Shown in pieces: positions 53,990 through 64,000 of a stretch of DNA of 64,000 bases. Numbering within the stretch: the first letter of the stretch is position 1; each line of letters starts with the position of its first letter. The stretch is from assembly GCA_015680685.1 (NCBI GenBank), contig MNCI01038216.1, positions 158,121 through 222,120 of the forward strand. The letters are read 5' to 3'. Origin of the DNA: Gnetum montanum (Eukaryota > Streptophyta > Gnetopsida > Gnetales > Gnetaceae). Position numbers and translations under genes: made by a program. A model generated the notes under the pieces. The model saw only the letters and a list, made by a program, of their open reading frames with translations, had not been told where the DNA came from and did no database searches.

Positions 53990-55060
53990 GTAGTATTGAT
54001 TCATGAATATAATCCCCATAAGGTACACAACTAGAACCTCCCCAAAGCAAGCTCATATCCTTAATGTCCTTGTATAATCATTTGCCTAAGCATTCATAGG
54101 CACTTAAGGAATTGAATGTAAATCATATCTATGTTTCAAAACACACAAGAAATTATTGTAACTAGAATTATGTACTATGTCATACAAAACCATTGAATTC
54201 ATACTTGAAACATAATAGTGAAGTGAGATAAAATTAGAATGAATCAGAGCAATGGAACATGAGATACCTTACCATGATTGTAATGAATCTTGTGTATATT
54301 GTAAGATTAAAATGATCATTATACATATTAGTCAAGATTCCAAACCAAGTCCAATCCTCTTTCCAATGATATTACATTACATAATCCTGGACTTAGCACC
54401 ATAAGACCAACTAGACATCATATCAAAGCAACACCACTCAATAAGAGAAAATTGAAGAATATCCATTAAATTTACTATAATAACTAATTAGCCATTTATG
54501 TTCATGTTATTGGATATTGGCCATTGGTTACAAGAACACCTTCAAGCATGGGTCTTATGTCTTTCTAGGCTCATAACTAATGCTAATTCCATTAATGATG
54601 CATCTTCAAGAATAGGTCACATGTCTTTTCAATCACATGATGAAACTAGTCCAAGAGACCATGAAATTCTTGGAAGTAACCTACCTTCAACCATGAGTAA
54701 CATGTCTTTCTAGTGGTACCCCAAGAATGATTTCTTTAGCATTTAATTATTATTATTTTTTGTGTTATTCTTACCATATGATAACCTTTAGGCATGGGTA
54801 GCATGTTTATCCAATGTCATAACAAGATAACATGGTTTTTGTGTATTCTTTCCCAAGGACAAGAAAATATCAATAGTAGTGTATCAACATTATACTAGAG
54901 AAACATAAAGTGGAGGTTCAATGAGTCAACAAATCCCCTTGATGTTACACCCTTATCCAACACTCTTGGTTCTTCCTCCTTCCTTCAAGGGTTAATGATC
55001 ATGGGTTAATTTTAAGTATGATTAAAACCACATTATTCCCATGGTAAGGATCTCTTATTA
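53990..55060 (-). other. M2 non-coding spacer, shared with M1 and M3
   Basis: It shows the same series of landmarks (CCCCAAAG.AGGCTCAT, CATAGGCACT.AAG, ACACA.GA.ATT, GGGTA.CATGT) as 46740-47640 and 63400-64000, so the three elements share a long 3' non-coding part. Confidence 0.5.
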
Positions 55061-55739
55061 ATAGAAATGGAGGGATGAATGTTCATGATCTCACTATGTG
55101 TACAATTATGTCTTCAATAATTCAATAACATAGAATAAAATCCCCTCAAACAAAGTTGTATCCTACACATGGTCGATATTTTTATTAGTAGAAATGATAA
55201 AAACATGCATAAAAGAAAAATGACTCATAAGAATAAAAAAATCATATAAAGAATTAAAAACATCAGAGTATAAGGAAACTTATTAAGAAATGAAAATTTA
55301 TCAAAATGCATGAAAAATTTTAAGAAATTGCAAAAGAAAAAGAGTAAAAATTACATTCACAAGACTTAATCAAAAGAAAAATCTTCTCTACAATTAAGGT
55401 TTAAAGAGAATATGTGAAAAATAGATCGACTTGCCATTGTGATGGATAAGCAAAATTAGGTCATAAGCTCTTTAAAGTTTTCAAATGGCTTTAATTTTTA
55501 AATATTGACCAAGATTAACCTATGTGAATTACTTTGGTGATATATTTACATGGCACCAGATTTGTAAGTAATGTGAACAATGTATGGATCCTCCTAAAGT
55601 GTTTGGAATTTATTGGGCTGAGGCACATGGTTAGGATTATGGTAAAGGGCCTTGTTTCTTGGCTTAATGTGTACGTGTCATATTCTGGTACCATGTCTTT
55701 ATTTGGTGTAATTTTTATGCACCTCATTATGCATTAGGT
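55061..55739. other. M2 internal DNA without recognised coding
   Basis: AT-rich with A-rich stretches on +. A low-similarity integrase tail may extend here. Confidence 0.4.
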
Positions 55740-56800
55740 CTACTAATTAATTTTCATCTAGCAAGTTCAAGTTCATCAATTGTTCTCTTTATGCTAGATC
55801 AAGGTTAATGTCTAGCAAGTTACACGTGGTCATTAGTGTCCAAAGCTTAGCTTGAATGGGTAAATTGGATATTCTTCCATATACTAATTCATTTAGGAAA
55901 TACCCTATAAAAGGTTTCCAAATAGAACTACCCATAGAATGTCATTTAGTCTTATGCTCCATTCCTTCCTATATTTGCTAACTATTCTTGTTAATATCTT
56001 TGTAATTTATTGATTAGTGACTTCTACTTGGCCATTTTCTTGGAGGATGATATGGTGTTGTTAATTTATATTTGACTTTCAAGTGTTGCATTAGTTTCTT
56101 AAGTGTAGCACTTGTAAAGTAAGAATCATTATTTGAAATCAATGCTCTTAGTACATCAAATTTGTTTACCACGTGCTATTGGAAGAATTTCATGGCTATA
56201 GCCAATATACAATTTGTTATTATAGTAACTTTTGCCCACTTAGTACAATAATCAACAACAATAGTTATATATGACTTCCTATTGAACACGAGCATGATAG
56301 GACCCATGAAGTCAATATCTCATATATTGAATGATTGTAATGATTAGATTCACTATTGAAGTCTTTCAAGTCTAGCTATTATCCCACCATCTAATTGGCA
56401 TCTATCATATGATTTTGCATAACAGTATACATCCCTGAAAATGGTATGCACAAAAATAGCTAGCCATGAGAATCTTAATGGTTATTCTTCTCCTTGCATA
56501 ATAACCCCCACATAGTCCTTCATAAGCATCTTGGAGGAACTATTTTTGGTTTTCATTAGGTACACATTATCAAGTTAGGTCATCACCACAAATTTTGTAA
56601 AGGTTACCCTTGATTTCAATGAAGTATTTGGCCTAATGCAAAAATTATTGATTCTTCTTTCTATCTCATTCAATAGGGATATCCTATGTGGTTAAGTGAG
56701 TGAGATAGCCTACAAATAATGATTTGTCTATTAAACTTGAAACCATTATTACTATTATAAATGCACTCATCTAAAAATTAATCTAAAAGTGGTTCTTCAT
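55740..56800 (-). pseudogene. integrase region of M2
   Basis: The frame reads NGQVEVTNQ, ITKILTRIVSKYRKEWSIRLND-ILW (about 55880-56050), the typical Gypsy integrase core end (NGQ.E..N..IK..L.......W...L..ALW). Further upstream, histidine/cysteine parts are decayed. Integrase inserts the cDNA into the genome. Confidence 0.7.
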
Positions 56801-56849
56801 CAAGGTCTTTGTTCCATTACAAATTAGATAAATGATTAGCAACTACATT

Positions 56850-58350
56850 CTCTACACTCTTTTTATCTATCATCATAAGGTCAAATTCCTATAAGATTAT
56901 AAACCATTGTATGACATGAGGAGTAACTGCTAGTTTGTTCATTAGAATATGATGGGACTATGGTTGGTATGAACATAGATAGGATAGTTAATCACATAAT
57001 GTCTAAACTTTTTAAGAGCATACACCACTATCATTTCTCTTTGTGATGATGTAGTTAAGTTGTGGTCCTATGATGCTTCTAGTTGCAAAAAGAATATAAT
57101 ATGGATATTTTTTTTCTTGGTCATCAAGCTATGTAAGTACTACCCCTAATGCACAACTAGATGCATTTTTCATTATGTGAAATGGCTATAAGTAGTGTGG
57201 TTCTTGAAGAATAGACATTTTCATGAGCTTTTTCTTGAGAAGTTTCAAACACTTTTTACATTATTCTAACCAAATGAATGACACGTCCCTCTTTGTTAGC
57301 TTGATCAATGGTTTCGCAATCTTGGAGAAATTCTCAATGAATCTTCTATAATACCCAATGTGGCCAAGAAATGATTTATCATCTTTGACTATTTGTGGGC
57401 TTTGGATGATGCCTTATATGAACTGTATTTTTTCTAGATCCACTTTAATTCCTTCCTAGAAATTTTTTTGCCAACTAAGCTCAAGATTAGTTTTAACACA
57501 TTATTTTAGCAATTTCTCAAGGTAGTCTAAGGCTTGTTTGAAATTAGAACCATGTGTGGAAAATTCATCCATGAAAACCTCTACAACATTATATATCTAC
57601 TTTTGAAATATGTTGAGGACAATTCTTTGAGAGATTGCAAGAAGATTATAAAGATTGAACATCTATCAATATGCAAACATCCCCTAGAGACTGGTAAAAG
57701 TGATCTTTTCCTGGTCTTCTAAAGCTATTGTGATTTGATTGTATGCATTCTATCCATTAAGAACTATCGTATTTATGCCCAACTATGGTATCTAGAACTT
57801 GATCTATAAATTGTAGAGGAGAATAATTCTTAAATGTAGGCACATTTCATAACCTAACATCTATACAAATTCTTCATTTTTCATCCTTCTTTGGAATGCT
57901 AACAAGTAGGCTTACCCACTCACTGTCTACAATAGGATAGATGAATCTTATCTTTAATAGTTTCTCGAGCTCTTGGTTGATGACTTCTTTCAATTTAGGA
58001 TTCAATCTCCATTGTGGCTAGTAACATGATTTGACAACTAGATCTATGTAGATATAGTATTAGCATATGCATGGGTCAATTCTTGTTATTTCATCATAAG
58101 GCCACACAAAGGCTATAGACCATTAGTTAATACCATCAAGCAACTTCTTCTTTTGTTCTTCTTTTAGGTTGTCATTAATCATTATCAATTTGCCATTATT
58201 TAGAGATGCATATTCAAGTAAGTCTATTAATGTTTTTAGTTCTATAGGTTGTAGATAATCTTGTTTAGGATCTTTAACTTTCCTCAATCCATGTCTTTTT
58301 ATTCTTAGTATTTTTTCTAGGAAAGTTGCCTTTTCACTCATTTCATTCAT
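56850..58350 (-). pseudogene. RT and RNase H of M2
   Basis: RT: EWVSLLVSIPKKDEKRRICID (near 57890), an FMDE box at 57564-57575 in place of YMDD, and [21 protein letters not shown] (near 57330). RNase H: KNASSCALGVVL (near 57160). The N-terminal 58123-58350 part is open (PIELKTLIDLLEYASLNNGK). Many stops; catalytic Asp replaced by Glu. Confidence 0.78.
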
Positions 58351-58779
58351 CTATATTGTTCATATAGGCACTTATCAGTTTCTCGATAGGTCCCATGCTT
58401 ATTTCAGACTTACATTCTTCATCAATAGTCAACCACTAGGTGTCTTCCTGTTTTGTAATTGCTGCATATAGGCATCTTTGTACACACATTTCTTCTATAC
58501 ATACAGTGCATGATAAAATATTTTTTTATTTAATAATCCAAATTCTCTACACATAGTTGCACCCATATCATTGTATATAGTGCATGAAATTCTTTGTTTT
58601 TGTATAGCTCCACATTCATCTTATTTAGAGATTTCCAAGGATAAGTCTAGAATTTATAACTTAGCATCGATCATTGTAAGTCATGCTCTTCCCATAATAA
58701 TTAGGAATTCTCCTTTATTTTGCCCTACATGGATAACCAAAAAATTAGTTGGGTAGGAGTAACTACTAATGGTGGTCAC

Positions 58780-58935
58780 TACATCTTTCACCTACCCTAA
58801 TGGGACTACGATAGATTGTTCTACAAGCCCTAGTTAAATGTCACACTTCTTTAATGGCAGCAAGTTTCAAGCCTTGTACACATCTTATGAAATGAGGTTC
58901 ACCCTAGAACATGAATCTAAGAGAGTTCTGCATGA
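58780..58935 (-). pseudogene. retropepsin-like protease of M2
   Basis: LLDSCSRVNLIS (about 58890-58925) takes the place of the DSGS active-site motif and is followed by VYKA-NLLPLKKCDI. The catalytic Gly is lost. Confidence 0.6.
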
Positions 58936-59162
58936 TACATTTTTGGCTATCTAGAGATATTTTATTATAATTCCTATATTTGTTCTTTTTTTAGGAAGCA
59001 GCCCTACCTTAATCTAATTACTCACTATCTAGGTAAGCATGACAATCTTAATGTTTTAGCTTTGGTTCAAAGGAAGCACGAGCTCTCTTAAAGAGCTTGA
59101 AGGCATAGAAACTAGGGTAGGAGCCACAACCATAGTTTCTTGTATTGATTTGAATGGACTGA

Positions 59163-59650
59163 GCAATATCATTATTGGGTTACGAGATGTTTATTCATTA
59201 TGCTCAAAACTAGTTGTACTTATTACATTGAATTATTAACATACAAAAGAAATGTACATAACATAGAAAATGTAAATAATATGTAAAGTATAAATGACAT
59301 TGGAAAGTAAATTTATGCTAAGTAATATGTTAAAATAATAAGAAATGATCTTGATCTTTATTTTTTGTCATCAAATGCATCTAGGTGCATCTCACTTTAA
59401 TAAAGATGTCGTACAATCACTTCAAATCATACTATACGGACTTACAAACTAATTCTAAATTCATAGAATAAAATTGCAAGAGTCTAGTTACTATATGAAC
59501 AAAAAGGTGAATTAAATCTATTGGTTGAATAGTATTTATAAGTATTACCAACCCCAAATATATCGTATTTATGATATCATATAAAAACATACATTATTGC
59601 AACTCCAATATCATAGTTGTGATATCACACTTGACTTCTTAAGGTTTTAG
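59163..59650 (-). repeat. 5' LTR of M2
   Basis: It matches 49683-50187 with many differences (CTCAAAACTAGTxxTACTTATT, CTTGATCTTTATTT and others in order); GATATC-like sites at 59575-59632. Confidence 0.7.
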
Positions 59651-61159
59651 AATTCCCTCAAAACATGAAAATCTTCCAACTAAAAAATGATGAGGAGTTA
59701 ATATGTAATCATGAAAAAAATACCCAAAAGGTAAAGAAAAAATGATGATTAAGGAAGACACTGTGATGATTGGTAAATTGGCCCTTCTAATTTTCTATTC
59801 CAAAACATGCCAAAATCACTTCTTACATGATGAGATTTTCCATAAATTCTAAATTAAGTATTAGAATGCCAATTCATCCTCATGAAAAATCAACGATTCA
59901 TCTACATGAACAATGAAAAAAGAGAGATCCATCTATGTGAAGAACAAAAGAGGAGTGATCCATTCGTGTGATAAAAGAAGAAAAAAAGATAATCCATTAA
60001 GAAGAATTATTAATGAAAGATTAAGGATTATACTGTATTGAGTATTAAAGAATCATTAGATGAGATTAAGATGGTTGATTAGTTGAAACTAATGCAAAGA
60101 AGAGTCACATGATTGTAGAATGAAAAAACATGATGGTACAAAAGACAAATGAGAGTACTAAACTCAAAAATGATTATATGTGTGTGTGATATGCATGAAG
60201 ATATGTATATAATATGCAAAGCAAACGAATAAATAGTTATAGCATATCACTAGATGAATAAGGAATGAGACAAGAGAAGAAGATCAAAATAGAATCCTCA
60301 AAGAGACCATCCCAAGAGAAATTCATCCATAGATATACTAATTGACATCAAATATATATATTGCAGTTAAACTTTTTGTAATATATTTTGAAACAATGAT
60401 TCTTGGTCTCTCTTAGCAACTTTGTGTGTAAGATTCTTGCATAATCACAAAATTCAATAGTTTGTTTCAATTTGTACTAATTTAACAAATTAACCAACCA
60501 GCCAACCATATGATGGTACACAAAATCCAAGCATATAAATTTACTCCATGTTTATAGGCTTAATAAATTTCATCATGCTCATATTGAAAGATATTTAATT
60601 ATAGTCACATTATCAATCACACGAAGAGAATAATGGAGTTAAGATTTTAGGTAGGCCTTAGGTATATTCATATTGTTTTAAACATAAGCATAAATAGACT
60701 ATTGTAGGTATTTTGATCAAAGAAATTATTAGTTAAAGAACTACCTTTTATACATGTGAATCTTAAAAATACATAATAATACCATTATAAGTCAAGCTTG
60801 AGCATGCAATTTATCAATATTATTTTTATTTACAAGAAGATTTATATAATTAATAAGATTGACATTTCTCTTCGATTTTTACTTAACTCAATTGTATTAA
60901 TACCTAAGTTATGCCAAAGTACTTTCCTAGTTGTTATTTATTGGAGGTACATGTAAACTAATTTTCCTTCTAACAATACTTTTTGCACTTCTTATGACAA
61001 ATGATTAAAATTCATTATCTAATTGAGCATTAGCAATTGATGATATGGTTAGCTTGCATAGTATTGTACTTAAAGGTACTAGATATAAAGACCTTTTGCA
61101 TATACCAACCTATGGGTATGTCCTAAGAAAAATCATACTCACCACTACAATATCATCAT
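59651..61159. other. AT-rich DNA, no feature recognised
   Basis: Purine-rich at 59650-60350 and otherwise AT-rich. No coding similarity, LTR or tandem repeat seen. Confidence 0.45.
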
Positions 61160-61900
61160 TATCCTAGACTTATCCCAATACTATTGGATCAACTACAATT
61201 TTTATTTTATTATTCACCTCTATTAAGAGATAAAGCTTTATCTATCTACAACTTTATAATATATATTTTAATTATTTCTAATGTTTCTTCTCATATCTAT
61301 TTTGGTCTTTTTCTTAGCAAGTTTTTGGAATTTTGACGTAACAATCTTATTTGAGAGGTTCATTATCTAATCTTCCTAAAACATGATTAAACCATCTAAG
61401 ATGTCATTCCTATAGCTTATTTTTAATAGAATCCACTCAAAATATTTTTATAATAATCATATTAGGCAACTTGTCTTGAATTGTAATATTTACTATCCAT
61501 CTAAATATTCACATTTATACTACACTAATTTGTTGTTCATGTCTTTTTTAAAGTCCAACATTCAACAACATATAAAAGAGCAAGCCTAATTACTATGTTA
61601 TAAAATTTTCCTCTAATTTTTATTAGGATCCTTGTATTACATAAAACACTTTTGACCATCTCCCTTAATTCTATTTTGTATGCCTTTATAAATTTCATCA
61701 TATATTTGGAGTGTTAATCCTAGGTAATAGAATTGATTATGATGAAGTACTTTTTGGCCTTGTATTATTACTTTTATTCCATCACTATTCATACTTTTAC
61801 TAAAATTATGTTCTATGTATTCTATTTTACTTTTACTAATTTTTAAGTATTTTAAGCATATAGCCTATCTTCACATTTTCATTTTAAAAGTGGTATTTGG
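61160..61900 (-). pseudogene. RTE-type LINE fragment
   Basis: From about 61840 down: KSKIEYIEHNFSKSMNSDG, IIQGQKVLHHNQFYYLGLTLQ and an RIK segment, then ISYRNDILDGL, much as in the C-terminal part of RTE-clade reverse transcriptases (KTEYM......QFRYLGS). Stops are frequent. Confidence 0.55.
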
Positions 61901-61944
61901 TTAAGATATATTCATCAATAAACTACTATTTATTAAAAGCATAC

Positions 61945-62710
61945 AATACAAATACGAGCGTTACACGCGCGATCCGGTCAAACTCCGTAGACTAAGTGCC
62001 TACATGCCTTATGGAACACCTAAGGTTAATCAATCGTTGTCCTCCCAAGCTTACTTGTATTTGTCACAATTGTATGGTTAAGTAAGCTTGAGGCATGTGA
62101 TTTTTATATCTTTTATGTTTTTATCGCCTATGCTAATGAGGGAAAGGATGAAGAGACAAAGTAACTACTTTAAGTAACTAAGCCTTAATTACCCTAGCAT
62201 CAGTATTCATTCCCACTTGCCATTTCACACCCTGAACCAATGCAACGCTGTTGGGATTACCAAACGCTATTCGTTACTAGGATTAACAAGCATAACACAC
62301 GTGCTCGAAGCGGTCGTACTAAATGCACTTAACTATGAGAGTTGAGGGTTGAGAGAGATTAAGTCCTTAAGAAAGAAATTAAATAATTAACAATAATTAA
62401 AGTCCCATTTAGCTTAGTCCATGCACTGCAAGGTTTATCCAAAAGTTTGTCTTTATTGCCATACACAATCGTGTGCTCAGGTACATAATTGCTCGAATAA
62501 AGATCCATTCACTTTGGGACTCCTATTGCGAGCACATGGAAATTATTCTAACTCTGGAATAAAAAATGGCAAGAGTTTAGCTAAGGTCTAGATCTAGATG
62601 GAGAAACAAGGGAGAGCCACCTCTTATTTATAGGCGGGCTACGATATCGCGTATGCAATATTGCAGGGAAGGACGCAATATTGCGACCCATGCAATATCA
62701 CGTCCCATCA
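61945..62710 (-). repeat. 3' LTR of element M3
   Basis: It begins (element strand) TGATGGGACG at 62710 beside the polypurine tract, has palindromes GCAATATTGC and CGATATCG (62640-62700), a TATAAATAAG box near 62625 and GGGATTACCAAA motifs near 62252. It pairs in inverted orientation with 43141-43921. Confidence 0.78.
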
Positions 62711-64000
62711 TACCCCCATGACTAAATAAAAAATCGTCCTCGAGTTCATTACAAAATATTGAGAAGGTATGGGATTATTGACTGGAATGGAACTAATGGT
62801 GAATGGGATGACATGTGAACGAATCATCATTATAGAACATGACAAAACTGGTGTTCACGATAACAAGAGTGAACATTTTATACATTTGACATCAGACCTT
62901 ATTTGGTAGCTGAGAGAGAAGAGAGAAGAGAGAAGAATTCTGCTGTTGCCAATGCCAAGATTGCATCTTTCATTGTCCATCTATAAGCGCACCATCGATC
63001 TTGCTCCTTGCATAGCTACTTCAGCACCGATCCATTCCAAGTGTTTCCTCCAGGTCCAATCCATTGTTGTATGATTGTCATCTGCACACACAACACAGTC
63101 TTATATTAGCAAGGGTAAATGAATCATAATGCAATTAATACCTTGCTTCGGTGTAAGTTCCATTGGCTAAGTTGTGATATGGTTGATACAGATCTGGAGA
63201 TATAATATTGGTGCCTACCAAAGGTGTAAGGGCTAGGTGAAAATCAAAAAAATTGGGTCAGGACCCCCATGACTAAGAGCAAACCTCTAGTAGCGAGAGA
63301 ATGGAAAAAGAGAGGGAATAAGAAGGATGAAGAAAAAGAGACAACTGTAACATCGATGAAATGGATGTCAAGATGGAAATGAACGAGATAAATGGTGATT
63401 GCAGCAATGTTTAAAAGAAAGAAATTAATGGATGCACCAAATAGGAATGCCAATGGGTCCTCCCCAAAGTAGGCTCATGCCCTTAATGCCCTGACAATCC
63501 CACATTCAAAGAGTCCATAGGCTCTAGCAATGTCATTTGGAAACAAGAGTTAAAGTCTTAACCACAAGAATTTACCAAAAAGAAAACAATGCATCCACCA
63601 AGATATGGACTACTGATACAACTGGCAATGAGGTGATAAATGGAAAAAGAAGGATGGAGAGAAGAGAATGGAATGGAATCTCAAGAACAAGGTGGTGTAC
63701 AGCCCCTTTTGTATTTAAAGATTAATGTGACTTAGTAGATCCCATTCCAAGTCCAGCCTCAAACAAACCACATCCAGTGACTTCGCATTAATGCATCCGG
63801 CTAATCCATCCACTTGAAGTAACAAGAATGCCTTCACCCAAGAGCCACCACCATTCTGACAAAACGAAGGAGGAGAGAATAGGAAGCAAGAAGGGCCTTA
63901 GTTAGAAGGAACATGTTTATTTTAGTTCCATAACCAGTGCTTGTAGCCCAAATGATTATTTCATCTAAGGGGTGTGGTTTGAATTCTCATAGTTTTGTTT
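62711..64000 (-). mobile_element. M3 internal 3' part, running off the window
   Basis: Polypurine tract ATGGGGGTA (- strand) at 62711-62720 with the conserved block after it. A second CCCCCATGACTAAGAGC block is at 63265. The spacer at 63400-64000 resembles those of M1 and M2. The coding part should lie to the right of the window. Confidence 0.65.

Larger units (their letters stand above)
49683..59650 (-). mobile_element. Ty3/Gypsy-like retrotransposon M2 with decayed pol
   Basis: LTRs of about 0.5 kb at 49683-50187 (3') and 59163-59650 (5') are similar to each other and in the same orientation. Protease, RT, RNase H and integrase are in Ty3/Gypsy order on the - strand (58930 to 55740). A gag gene is not seen between the 5' LTR and the protease, and a separate coiled-coil coding region lies on the 3' side (50230-53250). 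LTR-like sequence at 53300-53700 suggests that two nested or joined elements are a possible alternative reading. All frames are broken. Confidence 0.68.

Overview
The window is nuclear DNA from a large, repeat-rich plant genome; long introns packed with retrotransposons, abundant LINEs, Ty3/Gypsy elements and endogenous caulimovirid DNA make a gymnosperm the best guess, though no marker fixes the species. One host gene is visible. It runs on the + strand from position 3890 to its stop codon at 40920 and encodes the C-terminal half of a GH35 beta-galactosidase of the plant BGAL17 type. Ten exons join into 1071 coding bases without a stop or frameshift; upstream exons lie left of the window. Eight of its nine introns or intron groups are small (72-254 bp), but two are giant: 4152-20880 (16.7 kb) and 21821-40098 (18.3 kb).

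The giant introns and the first 3.7 kb are filled with LINE (non-LTR retrotransposon) copies in both orientations, here named A (1-1020 +), B (1025-3344 -), C (6383-11227 -), D (11228-16460 +), E (16465-19740 -), G (22140-23560 +), H (25197-26075 -), F (28840-33150 -), I (33192-36665 -) and J (38590-39260 +). Fragments of an endogenous pararetrovirus (Caulimoviridae) lie at 6022-6382 (+) and 26085-28800 (-), the latter with a recognisable promoter region.

The most interesting feature is what follows the reverse transcriptase in the A-B-C-D-G-H-I-J LINE family. After the usual zinc-binding end of ORF2 the reading frame continues into an unfamiliar domain (called X here), a Pro/Gly-rich linker, an Arg/Glu-rich coiled coil and finally a module that looks like a DnaJ J domain, with the H-P-D position read as HLD, HID, HPN or HSK in different copies. 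Seven copies of the J-like module occur in 38 kb. Copies A, I and J show the joins in one frame, interrupted mostly by nonsense changes of the CAG-to-TAG or CGA-to-TGA kind.

Downstream of the gene (about 41.5-64 kb) the content changes abruptly to AT-rich LTR retrotransposons, mostly on the - strand: a 5.2 kb element with paired LTRs (44491-49667), a decayed Ty3/Gypsy element with protease, RT, RNase H and integrase (49683-59650), and one running off the right edge (from 61945). Their LTR U3 regions carry arrays or palindromes built on GATATC/CGATATCG; in one LTR pair a 14-bp GATATC repeat differs in copy number (7 versus 10). A lone LTR in the opposite orientation lies at 43141-43921, a tRNA-derived SINE candidate at about 41505-41640 and an RTE-type LINE scrap at 61160-61900. 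No rRNA, tRNA gene, CRISPR or bacterial-type operon was seen.
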